Shown: positions 24,143 through 33,138 of the stretch, in pieces
Position numbering within the stretch: the first letter of the stretch is position 1
How the letters are laid out: every line of letters starts with the position of its first letter
Assembly (NCBI GenBank): GCA_044370695.1
Contig: JBILVB010000001.1
Location: 1-64,000 of the forward strand
DNA from: JBEIFW01 sp044370695
GTDB lineage: Bacteria; Actinomycetota; Acidimicrobiia; Acidimicrobiales; Ilumatobacteraceae
Reading direction: 5' to 3'
DNA: 64,000 nt
The notes under the pieces: model-generated
Told to the model about the DNA's origin: nothing
Seen by the model: only the letters and a program-made list of their open reading frames with translations
The model's database searches: none
Made by a program: the position numbers and the translations under genes

Positions 24143-25587
24143 CGTTGCGGGCCGCCGTCGACGGTCTGCTCGCCCGCGCAGAGCTGCTGTCGGCAACCCC
24201 GGAGGCTGCGGCACAGCTCGCCGACGCCCGGTCCCGATTGACGGACCCGCTGCGCGTGGCGCTCGTCGGCCGGGTGAAAGCCGGAAAGTCCACGTTGCTC
24301 AACGCGCTGGTCGGCGACCTCGTCGCCGCCACCGACGCCGCCGAGTGCACGCTCATTCCGACCGAATACCACGACGGCGTCACCTACCGGGCGTGGAAGG
24401 TGTACCGGGACGGCCACGTCGATCACGCCGTGTTCCGGCGGGACGAGCTCGGCGCCCGGGTCGACATCGGCGACACGCCGGTCGAGGCGATCGAGCGACT
24501 GCTCGTCGAGTTCCCCAGCCCGCGACTGCGCGATCTCACGATCATCGACACACCCGGGCTCGGGTCGGCGAATCGACACGTGTCGCAGCGCACGGCCGAT
24601 CTCATCGCCGGGCAGGACGTCGCACCCGCCGATGCCGTCGTCTACCTGTTGCGGAACTGGCATGCGATCGACCGCGAGTTCCTCGCCTGCTTCAACGACA
24701 GCCTCGGTGTCGACGTCCCGGCGTTCAACGCCGTGGCCGTGCTGTCGCGGGCCGACGAGATCGCCGGCGGCGGCCCCGACGCACTGCGCCAGGCCACGGC
24801 GCTGTCGGCACGCTGGGCCACCTCGGACGTGCTTGCGTCGGTGGTGTCCGACGTGCTCCCGGTCGCCGGTCTGCTGGCCCAATCGGCACTGGGGCTGACC
24901 CAGTCGGAGTACCAGGCGCTCGTGACCCTCGCCGCCTGCTCGCACGGCGAGCGGGACGCAGCGTTCGTCTCGGTGGCGCGAACCTGCGCGCCGGAACGAC
25001 TCACGGCGCTGCCGGCGCCGACTCGCCGCGCCCTCGTCGAGAAGTTCGGGTTCCACGGTCTGCGACACGCCGTCGACTGGATCGGACGGAACCCCTTCGT
25101 GACGGCGAGCGACCTCGCCGCCGAGCTCACCCGCCAGAGCGGTCTGGAGTCGTTGCGCAGCGTGTTGTTCGACCGCTTCGCCGAACGGGCCGACGTCCTG
25201 CGATCGATGCAAGCGCTCGACGTGCTCGATTCGCTGCGGCGGACGCATCAGGTCACCGACGACGACGACCTCGACGCCGAACTCGAGCGGGTGGAGGTCA
25301 ACGCCCACGAGCTCGCCGAGCTGCGCTCCATCGAGGACATCGTTTCGGGGCAGTTCCAGTTGCCCAAGGATCTCCGTCGCGACGCATTGCGCGTCCTCGG
25401 CGAGCGCGGCACGTCACCGGCGCAACGACTGGGAATGGCGCCCGACGCCGACATCGCCAGCCACCTCGCCGAGGAACTCGCACGGTGGCGATCGATCGCC
25501 ACGTCGTCGCTGAGCCTTCCCGACGAGCAGCGCGTGGCGCGCGTCGTGGTCCGTACGCTGGGCCGCCTGCGGTCGCTGCACCGCTGA
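24139..25587 (+). CDS. IniC-like dynamin-family GTPase
   Basis: The 482-residue protein matches mycobacterial IniC along its length: P-loop GRVKAGKST (44-52) followed by LLNALVGD, TDAAECTLIPT (switch I threonine), IIDTPGLGS (G3, 136-142), and LSRADEIAG (G4, 203-210). The helical second half includes LRSVLFDRFAERADVLRSMQAL. No membrane segment is evident, unlike its IniA-like partner. All GTPase motifs are canonical. The GTG start lies within the stop of the IniA-like gene, giving tight stoichiometric coupling. A membrane-stress role is inferred from iniBAC; its trigger here is unknown. Confidence 0.88.
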   Translation: MTLRAAVDGLLARAELLSATPEAAAQLADARSRLTDPLRVALVGRVKAGKSTLLNALVGDLVAATDAAECTLIPTEYHDGVTYRAWKVYRDGHVDHAVFRRDELGARVDIGDTPVEAIERLLVEFPSPRLRDLTIIDTPGLGSANRHVSQRTADLIAGQDVAPADAVVYLLRNWHAIDREFLACFNDSLGVDVPAFNAVAVLSRADEIAGGGPDALRQATALSARWATSDVLASVVSDVLPVAGLLAQSALGLTQSEYQALVTLAACSHGERDAAFVSVARTCAPERLTALPAPTRRALVEKFGFHGLRHAVDWIGRNPFVTASDLAAELTRQSGLESLRSVLFDRFAERADVLRSMQALDVLDSLRRTHQVTDDDDLDAELERVEVNAHELAELRSIEDIVSGQFQLPKDLRRDALRVLGERGTSPAQRLGMAPDADIASHLAEELARWRSIATSSLSLPDEQRVARVVVRTLGRLRSLHR

Positions 25588-25603
25588 CTCCGGAGGAACC
25601 GGC

Positions 25604-26401
25604 ATGGCACGGCGCTGCACGAACTGCGGGCACGAGAGTCCCGACGGGGCACGGTTCTGCTTCAACACCGTGTGCGGGCAGGCACTGGACGCCGCGAGCC
25701 CCGGCAGCGAGCCGTCGGAGCGGAACCGATCGGGGCGGATGCTGCTGGTGGTCGTGGCCGGCGTCGCCGTGATCGCCCTCGCAGCGGTGCTCACCATCGT
25801 CCTCACCCGTAACGAGGACGGCGCAGCGCCGGTGGCCACGACGGTGCCGTTCACCGGACCGGCGACCACGCTCGCGACGTCTGCGGCCACGACGGCGACG
25901 CCGCCCACCACCCGGGGTCCGGTCACCGCTCTCGCCCGCAGCCGGATCGTGCAGGCGACCGCGTCGTCGACGCTGCCCGAGGACACCGTGAACCGGATCA
26001 CGTACGGCATCGAGAACACCCTCGACGGCGACCTGACGACGGCCTGGAACTCGGCCGGCTCGGAAGGCGAGCTGGTTCCACCCGAAGGGCAATGGCTGGA
26101 GTACCGGTTCGCCGCGCAGACCCCGATCACCCAGGTGCGGATCATCAACGGGTACGACCCTCGGAACGGCCGATCGGCGTACACCGACAACCATCGGATC
26201 AAGACGTTCCGGCTGACGACCGGAGTCCAGACGCTCGAAGGCACCCTCGTGGACGACGAGACGCTGGCCCCCAACCTCATCCGCCTGAACGGCACCCCCG
26301 TGACGTTCGTACGCATCACCGTGATCTCGACCTACCCCCCCACCGGCAAGGCCTACGACGATGTCGGCGTCACGGAGGTCGCGTTCTTCTCGGGCGGTTG
26401 A
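25604..26401 (+). CDS. Zinc-ribbon/TM/discoidin-like (glycan-binding) membrane protein
   Basis: The 265-residue protein has an N-terminal cytosolic zinc ribbon (C5, C8, C19, C24), one membrane helix (about 46-67), a Thr-rich spacer, and an extracytoplasmic beta-sandwich from about 115. IENTLDGDLTTAWNSAG and WLEYRFAAQTPITQVRIINGY are typical of F5/8-type-C-like, NADase-type glycan-binding domains. It could tether the cytosolic complex to surface glycans. A GGAGG site precedes the ATG. It is the last gene of the plus-strand run, 16 bp after the IniC-like gene, and its stop abuts that of the convergent PASTA gene. Confidence 0.82.
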   Translation: MARRCTNCGHESPDGARFCFNTVCGQALDAASPGSEPSERNRSGRMLLVVVAGVAVIALAAVLTIVLTRNEDGAAPVATTVPFTGPATTLATSAATTATPPTTRGPVTALARSRIVQATASSTLPEDTVNRITYGIENTLDGDLTTAWNSAGSEGELVPPEGQWLEYRFAAQTPITQVRIINGYDPRNGRSAYTDNHRIKTFRLTTGVQTLEGTLVDDETLAPNLIRLNGTPVTFVRITVISTYPPTGKAYDDVGVTEVAFFSGG

Positions 26402-28099
26402 TCAACAGGCCTTCGCAACGCTCAGTGTCACGCGGGCACCCCGGGAGGTCGAGGCGTTCGCCGCCGGAGTCTGTTCCACGACCGTGTCCGGCACCTCCGT
26501 GCTGCAGCGTTCGTTCGCCTGCCCGAGGAGCCCCGCCTGGGCGAGCGCCTGAAGCGCTGCGTCCCGGCGTTGGCCGACGACTGCCGGGACCACGAGCCCT
26601 TTCGAGACCGTCACGGTCACGATCGAACCTCGCGTCGTGGGTTGGCCGCCCGGTGGACTGATCTCGATCACCTGACCGGCCGGAACCTCCGGATTGGGCA
26701 CGGCCGGCTTCACGTTGGCCTGCAACCCCGCCTGTTGGATGAGGCGCACGGCGTCGTCCCGGGAGGTGCCGGGTGGGATCTTCGGCACGACGGCGGAGGT
26801 GTCGGCCTTGGCCACGCTCAGCGTGACGAGGTCGCCGACGTTCAGCTTCGTGCCTGCAGCAGGCTCCTGGGCGACGATCGTTCCGGGCTCGACGGAGTTG
26901 TCCGGCTTGCTCAGCGGTTGGATCCGCATACCGCGTTGGGAGAGTTCGGCGCTCGCGCTCAAGTAGTCGCGACGGCGGAAGTCGGCGAGCACCCACTGTT
27001 CGGGGCCAGTCGACACGATCAGGTTGATCGTGGACCTCGCCGCAACCCGCGAGCCGGGCGCCGGCGCCTGAAGCAGGATCCGACCGAACGGCTGGGGATC
27101 GCTGCGAGCGTCGATGATCAGACCGTCCAACTTCTCGGCCAGCAGCGCCGTGCTCGCCGCCTGGAAATCGAGGGAGGTCAGGTCCGGTACCGTCCGCAGC
27201 TCCTCGGCGTCGTCGAGCACCCGGGGTACGACGAGGACACCGACGACGGCGAGAACGGCGAGAACGGCGAGCGCGATCGAGACGGGCACTGCGACGCGCG
27301 TCGGGCGCCCCGGGGACGCGCTCGACCGGGGCGACGGGACCCCGACGACGTCGAGCGTGGCATCGTGCCGACCGATCGTCCGGCCGTCGATGGGCGACAC
27401 CACCTCGAACACGAGCGCCATGCGACCGGAGACGGTCGTGGACGCCACCCTCGGCGTGATGGTGACCTGGAACGTGACCGGTGAGCCCGGGGCGACCGAG
27501 CCGGAGGTCGGGGTGCAACTCACCCAGGAACCGGGCACGCCGCGCACGACGACCGCGCGGGCCTCGATCGAGTCGCCCGTCGGCTCGACCCGAAGCGCGA
27601 ACTCGGCGCTCGAACCCGGCATCACCGTCACCGAAGCAGGGGACAGGAGTGCCGCCGACGGCTCGGGGGACGGCCGCCCGCCGGGCGTGGAGACGACGAC
27701 CGAAGGCGCCTCCACGGGGGCGGGCGGCGGGGCGGCCGACGAGGCACGCAGCGGAGTAGGGGGCGAAGCGAGCGGGGCAGGCGGCTCCGGGTCGACGATG
27801 ATCGGCACCTGATCGGGTTGCCGTGCCGTGCCGGCCGCCCGTGTCACCGCTGCACCGGCCGAGGTGACGTCCCCAGGCCCGACGGCGCGTTTGCGGGTGC
27901 GTCCTGCAAACCAGCTCGGAGCTTCCGCCGGAACACCGCCGAACTCGACGGTGGGCTGCAGCGGATCCGGCGGGTGGGACGCCCCGCTCGCTCGCTCGGG
28001 CGGGTTCGGGCCCGGCGAAGCCGAACCGAGGTAGCTGTCGCAGCGAGAGCAGAACACCGTGCCGACCGGATTGCGGTGCCCGCACGAGGCGCAGTCCAT
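26402..28099 (-). CDS. Zinc-ribbon/TM/four-PASTA membrane protein
   Basis: The 565-residue protein starts with a zinc ribbon (C3, C6, C17, C20), a Pro-rich stretch, an Ig-like beta domain (about 150-252) on the cytosolic side, a membrane helix (269-291), then four PASTA-like repeats outside (about 304-363, 370-433, 438-504, 505-565). The first is canonical (TVPDLTSLDFQAASTALL) and the last carries two cysteines that could bridge (one ends the protein). PASTA domains bind wall muropeptides in Ser/Thr kinases, but no kinase domain is present. The ribbon-TM-outside-domain plan copies that of the convergent neighbour, and the PASTA links it to the Hsp70 protein. Confidence 0.85.
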   Translation of the reverse strand: MDCASCGHRNPVGTVFCSRCDSYLGSASPGPNPPERASGASHPPDPLQPTVEFGGVPAEAPSWFAGRTRKRAVGPGDVTSAGAAVTRAAGTARQPDQVPIIVDPEPPAPLASPPTPLRASSAAPPPAPVEAPSVVVSTPGGRPSPEPSAALLSPASVTVMPGSSAEFALRVEPTGDSIEARAVVVRGVPGSWVSCTPTSGSVAPGSPVTFQVTITPRVASTTVSGRMALVFEVVSPIDGRTIGRHDATLDVVGVPSPRSSASPGRPTRVAVPVSIALAVLAVLAVVGVLVVPRVLDDAEELRTVPDLTSLDFQAASTALLAEKLDGLIIDARSDPQPFGRILLQAPAPGSRVAARSTINLIVSTGPEQWVLADFRRRDYLSASAELSQRGMRIQPLSKPDNSVEPGTIVAQEPAAGTKLNVGDLVTLSVAKADTSAVVPKIPPGTSRDDAVRLIQQAGLQANVKPAVPNPEVPAGQVIEISPPGGQPTTRGSIVTVTVSKGLVVPAVVGQRRDAALQALAQAGLLGQANERCSTEVPDTVVEQTPAANASTSRGARVTLSVAKAC

Positions 28100-28185
28100 G
28101 TCCCCCTGGCCGATCCCGAGGCGGCAACCGTCGCCGCCGTGCGTGGCGACGCTACACCGGCCCGGGGCGACCCTCGGAGGCTGCC

Positions 28186-28875
28186 ATGATGCGCGGCGAG
28201 GAGGAACCGGTGCCGATCGATCACGAGCCGAGCGACGACTGGGCCGCCATGGCGCAGGCCGCTGCGGCGCTTCGCCGTCTGAACCGCGCCTTCGCCGGGC
28301 GGGTCGCCTCCGACGACGAGCTGCGGTCGCTCGCCGCCACCGCCGGAGCGCTCGCGTCACGCCTGGAGTCGGGTGCCGCCCGATCGAAAGAACAGGTCAT
28401 GGGCGCGGCGCTCGGCATCACCCCGGGCTCGGTGGCGCCGGGCGCGACCCCGGTCGGTGACGAGCTCGAGTTCGACCCGCTCGGCGCCGGCGGCGGCCGC
28501 CTTCACCCGGCCAGCGTCGGGTTCCGCCTCGTGCGCGACACCGAGACCTCGGTGCGGTGCACCACCGTCGTCGACGGCATGTTCCAAGGCCCGCCGGAGC
28601 GGGTGCACGGCGGGATCGTGGCATTGCTCTTCGACGAGGTGATGAGCGCGCTCAACCGGGCCATGGGCACCCGGGCCTTCACCGCCCGGCTCACGCTGAA
28701 CCTGCGCGCCCCGGCCCCGGTCGGCTCGGAGATCACGATCCGGGCGTGGCGGCAGTCCGTCGAGGGCCGCAAGATCACCATCTGCGCCGAAGGCCACGGG
28801 ATCGACGGGACGTTCGCCGACGCCGACGGGCTGTTCATCGCCTGGAAGGACCAGGGTGGTGCCGCCGGCGGCTGA
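28186..28875 (+). CDS. PaaI-family hotdog-fold thioesterase (second copy)
   Basis: The 229-residue protein is a paralogue of the 3116-3748 product. It has an N-terminal helical extension (AAAALRRLNRAFAG), then a hotdog domain with MFQGPPERVHGGIVALLFDEVM near residue 125 and the VEGRKITICAEG strand. It probably cleaves an acyl-CoA. Two starts are possible: ATG 28186 with GGAGG upstream, or GTG 28210 preceded by GAGGAGG. The latter would make the N-terminus equal to that of the paralogue. Its end overlaps the cupin gene. Confidence 0.85.
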   Translation: MMRGEEEPVPIDHEPSDDWAAMAQAAAALRRLNRAFAGRVASDDELRSLAATAGALASRLESGAARSKEQVMGAALGITPGSVAPGATPVGDELEFDPLGAGGGRLHPASVGFRLVRDTETSVRCTTVVDGMFQGPPERVHGGIVALLFDEVMSALNRAMGTRAFTARLTLNLRAPAPVGSEITIRAWRQSVEGRKITICAEGHGIDGTFADADGLFIAWKDQGGAAGG

Positions 28876-29248
28876 GGACCGGGGATCGCCGGTCGGCCCC
28901 GAACTGATCGAGGCGACGCCGATGCGACCCCGGCCCGGACGACCGGTCGGTCGTGTCGTGCGAGCCCCCGACGGTCGATCGCCGGCGATGTTCGAATGGG
29001 AGCTGCGTGCCCAGGAGTGGTCCGACGAGCATCCGCACGACGAGTACGTCTACGTGCTCGACGGAGAGGTGCACGTCACTGCGGGCGGGATCACCGTCGT
29101 GACCGGCCCCGGCGGGCTCGTACGGGTGCCGGCCGGCGTGCGAGGCCACTACGCCGCCCCGGACTACGCGCACCTGCTCAGCGTCTATCCGCCGCAGGCC
29201 GACGGCACGAGCGATCCCCGCGGCGCGCTGCGCGAGCTCGACCGCTGA
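28856..29248 (+). CDS. Cupin-domain protein
   Basis: This 130-residue protein is a single small beta-barrel. WSDEHPHDEYVYVLDGEVHVTAGG (about 53-76) is cupin motif 1, keeping His/His/Glu-type ligands, and GGLVRVPAGVRGHY is motif 2. It might isomerise or oxygenate a small molecule, or only bind it. The GTG start at 28856 overlaps the thioesterase by 20 bases, suggesting coupled expression; an internal ATG at 28922 is an alternative. It converges on the acyl-CoA dehydrogenase gene. Confidence 0.78.
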   Translation: MVPPAAEDRGSPVGPELIEATPMRPRPGRPVGRVVRAPDGRSPAMFEWELRAQEWSDEHPHDEYVYVLDGEVHVTAGGITVVTGPGGLVRVPAGVRGHYAAPDYAHLLSVYPPQADGTSDPRGALRELDR

Positions 29249-29268
29249 TCGCCCGGCCCACGGCGGGT

Positions 29269-30483
29269 TCACTCCACCCGCAGGCCCGTGACCGCCCGCG
29301 CGATCACCAGACGCTGGATCTCCGAGGTGCCCTCGAAGATCGTGTAGATCTTCGCATCGCGGTGCCAGCGCTCGACGGGGTACTCCCGGGTGTAGCCGTA
29401 GCCACCGAGGATCTGGATGGCCTGCTCGGTCACCCACACCGCGACCTCGCCGGCCTTCAGCTTCGACATCGAGCCCTCGCCGCGGTGCAGGCCACCGTTG
29501 CGGGCCTGCCAGGCAGCCCGGTGGACCAGCAGGCGGGCGGCGTCGACCTCGGTGGCCATGTCGGCGAGCTTGAACGCGATGCCCTGGTGCATGGCGATCG
29601 GCTTGCCGAACGCCGTACGCTCCTTCGCGTACTCGAGCGCGTACTCGTAGGCGGCCCGAGCGATGCCGATCGCCTGCGCGCCGACCGTCGGCCGGGTGGC
29701 CTCGAAGGTGGCCATGGCCGGCTGCTTGGCGCCGGTCACGCCGGCCTCCCGGGCCCGGGCGAGCTTCGCGTCGAGCTTGTCCTTGCCGCCCAACAGCATC
29801 CGGCCCGGCACCCGCACGTCGTCGAGCACGACCTCGGCGGTGTGCGAGGCCCGGATCCCGTGCTTCGCGTACTTCTGACCCTGCGAGAGGCCCGGTACCC
29901 CCTTGGGCACCACGAACGTCGCCTGGCCCCGGGACTTGAGCGCCGGGTCGACGGTGGCCACCACGACGTGCACGTCGGCGATGCCGCCGTTGGTGATCCA
30001 CGCCTTGGTGCCGTTGAGCACCCACTCGTCGGTGGCCTCGTCGTACACCGCGCGGGTCCGCAGTGACGACACGTCGCTGCCGGCGTCGGGCTCGCTCACG
30101 CAGAACGCGCCGAGCTTCACGTCGTCGGCCGTGCCGTAGCACTGCGGCACCCACTCCATCAGCTGCTCGGGCGTGCCGTTCCCGGCGATGCCCGCGGCGG
30201 CCAGCCCCGAGCCGAAGATCGCGAGACCGATGCCGGCGTCGCCCCAGAACAGCTCCTCGGCGGCCACCGGCAGCATCAACCCGGACGGATCGCCGAAGCT
30301 CTGGGCGATGAAGTCGAACGAGTAGAGCCCGACCTTGGCCGCTTCCTGTACCACGGGCCACGGGAACTCCTCGCGCTCGTCCCACTCGTGGGCGGCGGGC
30401 CGAACCACGGCGTCGGCGAAGTCGTGCACCCACTTCTGCACCTGCTGGACGTCTTCGGAGAACTGCAGCGAGAACTCGGCCAT
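29269..30483 (-). CDS. Acyl-CoA dehydrogenase
   Basis: The 404-residue flavoprotein has the full family plan. An N-terminal helical domain is followed by the FAD-binding beta domain ([24 protein letters not shown]) and a C-terminal helical domain. That ends in [35 protein letters not shown], where the Glu of IFEGTSE is the catalytic base. It oxidises an acyl-CoA at C2-C3 and passes electrons to ETF. The ATG at 30481-30483 follows a GGAGGAG site. Its leader holds a 7-bp tandem repeat and beyond it a perfect GTTACC-ACTG-GGTAAC operator, shared with the divergent FMN reductase gene, so it is probably under TetR-type control. Confidence 0.93.
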   Translation of the reverse strand: MAEFSLQFSEDVQQVQKWVHDFADAVVRPAAHEWDEREEFPWPVVQEAAKVGLYSFDFIAQSFGDPSGLMLPVAAEELFWGDAGIGLAIFGSGLAAAGIAGNGTPEQLMEWVPQCYGTADDVKLGAFCVSEPDAGSDVSSLRTRAVYDEATDEWVLNGTKAWITNGGIADVHVVVATVDPALKSRGQATFVVPKGVPGLSQGQKYAKHGIRASHTAEVVLDDVRVPGRMLLGGKDKLDAKLARAREAGVTGAKQPAMATFEATRPTVGAQAIGIARAAYEYALEYAKERTAFGKPIAMHQGIAFKLADMATEVDAARLLVHRAAWQARNGGLHRGEGSMSKLKAGEVAVWVTEQAIQILGGYGYTREYPVERWHRDAKIYTIFEGTSEIQRLVIARAVTGLRVE

Positions 30484-30510
30484 GGGGCTCCTCCAGGGAC
30501 GGGGCGGGAC

Positions 30511-30538
30511 GGCGGACGGCGGACGGCGGACGGCGGAC
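30511..30538. repeat. 7-bp tandem repeat in the acyl-CoA dehydrogenase leader
   Basis: Four perfect copies of GGCGGAC run from 30511 to 30538, preceded by a partial unit (GGGAC), between the operator at 30545 and the dehydrogenase start at 30483. Such a unit number could vary by slippage and change promoter-to-start spacing; no variation can be seen in one sequence. Confidence 0.8.
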
Positions 30539-30544
30539 CGCGAA

Positions 30545-30560
30545 GTTACCACTGGGTAAC
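30545..30560. promoter_or_regulatory. Operator-like palindrome GTTAC-N6-GTAAC (site A)
   Basis: GTTACC-ACTG-GGTAAC is a perfect 6-4-6 inverted repeat in the 105-bp divergent gap between the acyl-CoA dehydrogenase and FMN reductase genes. It matches, with the same 6-base spacing, sites at 49186-49201 (before the FasR-like tetR gene) and 61873-61888 (dxs/SDR gap). It is the best-conserved member and a likely TetR-family operator. Confidence 0.7.
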
Positions 30561-30588
30561 CTCGTCGGGTCAACGGCAGCATGCCTTC

Positions 30589-31146
30589 GTGCACGTTCTC
30601 GCCATCGCCGGCAGCCTGCGAGCCGGATCCTTCAACGCCGCGTTGTTGCGGGCCGCGCTGGCCCACCTCCCCGTCGGCGTCACCGTCACGTGGGAGGACG
30701 GCCTGCGCGACCTACCCCACTACGACCAGGACCTCGACGACGCCGGCGACCATCCCCTCGTCGGCGCGTTCCGGGCGCGATGCGCCGCTGCCGACGCCGT
30801 GTTCGTCGCCGCCCCGGAGTACAACACCGGTTTGCCGAGCGCGCTGAAGAACGCCCTCGACTGGGCGTCGCGCCCGTTCGGGAACTCCCCGCTGAAGGGG
30901 ACCGCCGCCGCCGTGATCGGCACCTCGACGGGTCGCAGTGGCGCCGCGCGCGCCGTGGAGCACGCCCGGTTCGTGCTGCTGATCTGCGGAGCCCGACTCA
31001 CCGAGGCCCAGCTCGCCGTGCCCTCGGCCCGCCAGGTCTTCGGCGCCGACCCCGTGGTGCTGCCCGACGACGTCACCGGCGCGCTGGCCGGCATCGCCGG
31101 GGAACTGGTCACGCTCGCATCGGCACCCCCTGCAACGCCGGGGTGA
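30589..31146 (+). CDS. NAD(P)H-dependent FMN reductase family protein
   Basis: The 185-residue flavodoxin-fold protein opens [22 protein letters not shown], the phosphate-binding GSLR loop. It has the flavin-contacting [19 protein letters not shown] (about 80-98) and a [12 protein letters not shown] loop. It should reduce FMN, a quinone or an azo compound. GTG 30589 is used because the motif begins immediately after it and the nearby ATG is out of frame. It is divergent from the acyl-CoA dehydrogenase with a shared palindromic operator 28 bp upstream. Its 3' end overlaps the convergent acyltransferase gene by 38 bp. Confidence 0.88.
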   Translation: MHVLAIAGSLRAGSFNAALLRAALAHLPVGVTVTWEDGLRDLPHYDQDLDDAGDHPLVGAFRARCAAADAVFVAAPEYNTGLPSALKNALDWASRPFGNSPLKGTAAAVIGTSTGRSGAARAVEHARFVLLICGARLTEAQLAVPSARQVFGADPVVLPDDVTGALAGIAGELVTLASAPPATPG

Positions 31147-33127
31147 TCGCGCCGAACACCAACTGCGCCCCCGGCGCGAGGTAGTGCACGCCGTCCCACC
31201 GGTAGGACAGGCCCCGGGCCACCTGCTCGTCGGCGCACCATTCCGCAGGGCCGGCGACGAAACGGGCCCGCTGGGGTTCCTCGGCCGCCACCCGCCGCAG
31301 CACGTCGTTCAGGTGCCGCACCCGCGCGTCCTCACCCCGCTCGGGCAGCAGGGGCAACCCGCCGACGGCGATCGGCCGGTAACAGGGAACCTCCAGCAGG
31401 ACCGTGGTCGCACCGGCTGCCGAGACCGCTTCGATCCCGGCTCGCAACGTGCCGAGGAGCACGGCGTCGTGCTCGGGCGTACCGAACCGCAGGACCGTGC
31501 CGTTGCGGTCGAGATCGAACACGTCCCACGCGCCGATCAGCACGAGCGCGGCATCGGCCTTGGCCGAGGCCACCGAACGGGCCCAGCGTTGCGGCGCGTC
31601 CTTGCACGGGTCGAAGAACCGTCGGAATCCGGCGCTCGAGCGCATCGACCCACCGGGGAACAGCCCGCATCCCTCGATCGAGCCGTCGACGAGACCGAAG
31701 GCCGCCGTGGCCGTGCCGGGCGCGTTGCGCACCAACGTCATCGCCTGGGAGTCGCCGACGACGGCGACGGTGCGCCGCCCGGGCGTCGACACCGCGGTTC
31801 CCGGCGGGCCCGCGGACACCGCCCCTCCCGACGCCGCCTCCGGGACCGTCCCGGCCGTCGATGCCCCGGCCGTCGATGCGGGTGTCACCTCCGATGCGCC
31901 GCCTGCCGGCACCGGCCCGGTGGCGAGATCCACCTCCTCGGCGCCGGCGAGTCGGTAGCCGGCGAACGGCACGACCAGCGCGACGGCCAGCCCGGCCGCC
32001 AGGGCCGGCCGCCGGGCCCATCGCCGCTCGCGGATCGGGGTCTCGACGTACGCGTAGGTCAGCTCCGTGGCCAACACGGTGACCGCCGCCCGGAACGCGA
32101 GCAACTGCCAACCCGACATCCCGGTGTCGGCCTCCGTGAACACGACGATCACCGGCCAGTGCCACAGGTACAGCCCGTAGGAGCGTCGCCCCACCCACTG
32201 CAGCGCAGAGGTCGCCAGCACCGTTCGGAACCGGCGCGCCCCGGGGTGGACGGCGGCGGCGATGGCCACGAGCGACACGAGCGACACTGCGGCCATCCCG
32301 CCCCGGTACAGCACCGGGCCGAGCGATTCGGTCGGCAGGAAGAAGCCGTAGGTGTCGAACCCGACCACGGCGATGGCCAACAGCGCCAGCGCGCCGAACC
32401 CGGCGGCGTCCAGCAGCGGCAGTGCTCGACGCCCGGCCGCGGGATGCCGCCACGGCCGCCACACGCACGCGAGCGCCGACCCGGCCAGGAGCCCCGACGC
32501 CCTCGTGTCGGTGCCAACGTAGGCCCGTGTGGCGTCTCCCGTCGGGTCGGCGAGGACCACGAACCACACGGCCGAGGCCACCGCCAACCCGCCGAGCACG
32601 GCGCCGGCCCGACCGACGCGTGCCCCGACCCGGGCCGCCAACGCCCCGAACGCCACCGGGAACACGAGGTACCACTGTTCCTCGACCGCCAGCGACCACA
32701 GGTGCCGCAACAGCGGTGGCCGCCCGAGCTGATCGAAGTACCCCTGCCCGGTCCAGATCTGCCACCAGTTCGACACGTAGAAGACCGACGCCACCAGGTC
32801 GCTGCGCAGCCGCGCGAGCGCATCGGGGACCTGCCAGGCGGCGTAGGCAGCGACGACCACGAGCATCGTCGCCAGCGCCGGCAGCAACCGTCGCGCCCGC
32901 CGAATCCAGAACTGCCGCAACGAGATCGTCCCGGTCATGTCACGCTCGTCGAGCAGCAACGCAGTGATCAGGAAACCGCTGACGACGAAGAAGACCTCGA
33001 CGCCGAGGTAGCCGCCACCGAACCACCCCCAACCGAGGTGGTAGGCGATCACCACGAGCACCGACACCGCCCGCAGGCCGTCGAGCGCCGGCTGGTGCGG
33101 CAGTCGCACGACGGGCCCGGAGCTCAT
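31109..33127 (-). CDS. OafA/YrhL-type membrane O-acyltransferase fused to SGNH domain
   Basis: The 672-residue protein has an acyltransferase-3 domain of about ten membrane helices (about 10-390): LDGLRAVSVLVVIAYH with the catalytic-type histidine, and VEVFFVVSGFLIT. After a Thr/Ala/Pro linker, an extracytoplasmic SGNH-hydrolase-like domain follows (block I VAVVGDSQAM near 445, block V DGVHYL near the end). Such proteins acetylate surface polysaccharide or peptidoglycan, passing the acyl group through the membrane to the SGNH domain. Both active-site blocks appear intact. The gene stands 11 bp after an SDR gene on the same strand. Confidence 0.9.
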   Translation of the reverse strand: MSSGPVVRLPHQPALDGLRAVSVLVVIAYHLGWGWFGGGYLGVEVFFVVSGFLITALLLDERDMTGTISLRQFWIRRARRLLPALATMLVVVAAYAAWQVPDALARLRSDLVASVFYVSNWWQIWTGQGYFDQLGRPPLLRHLWSLAVEEQWYLVFPVAFGALAARVGARVGRAGAVLGGLAVASAVWFVVLADPTGDATRAYVGTDTRASGLLAGSALACVWRPWRHPAAGRRALPLLDAAGFGALALLAIAVVGFDTYGFFLPTESLGPVLYRGGMAAVSLVSLVAIAAAVHPGARRFRTVLATSALQWVGRRSYGLYLWHWPVIVVFTEADTGMSGWQLLAFRAAVTVLATELTYAYVETPIRERRWARRPALAAGLAVALVVPFAGYRLAGAEEVDLATGPVPAGGASEVTPASTAGASTAGTVPEAASGGAVSAGPPGTAVSTPGRRTVAVVGDSQAMTLVRNAPGTATAAFGLVDGSIEGCGLFPGGSMRSSAGFRRFFDPCKDAPQRWARSVASAKADAALVLIGAWDVFDLDRNGTVLRFGTPEHDAVLLGTLRAGIEAVSAAGATTVLLEVPCYRPIAVGGLPLLPERGEDARVRHLNDVLRRVAAEEPQRARFVAGPAEWCADEQVARGLSYRWDGVHYLAPGAQLVFGAITPALQGVPMRA

Positions 33128-33138
33128 GGGACCCGAAC

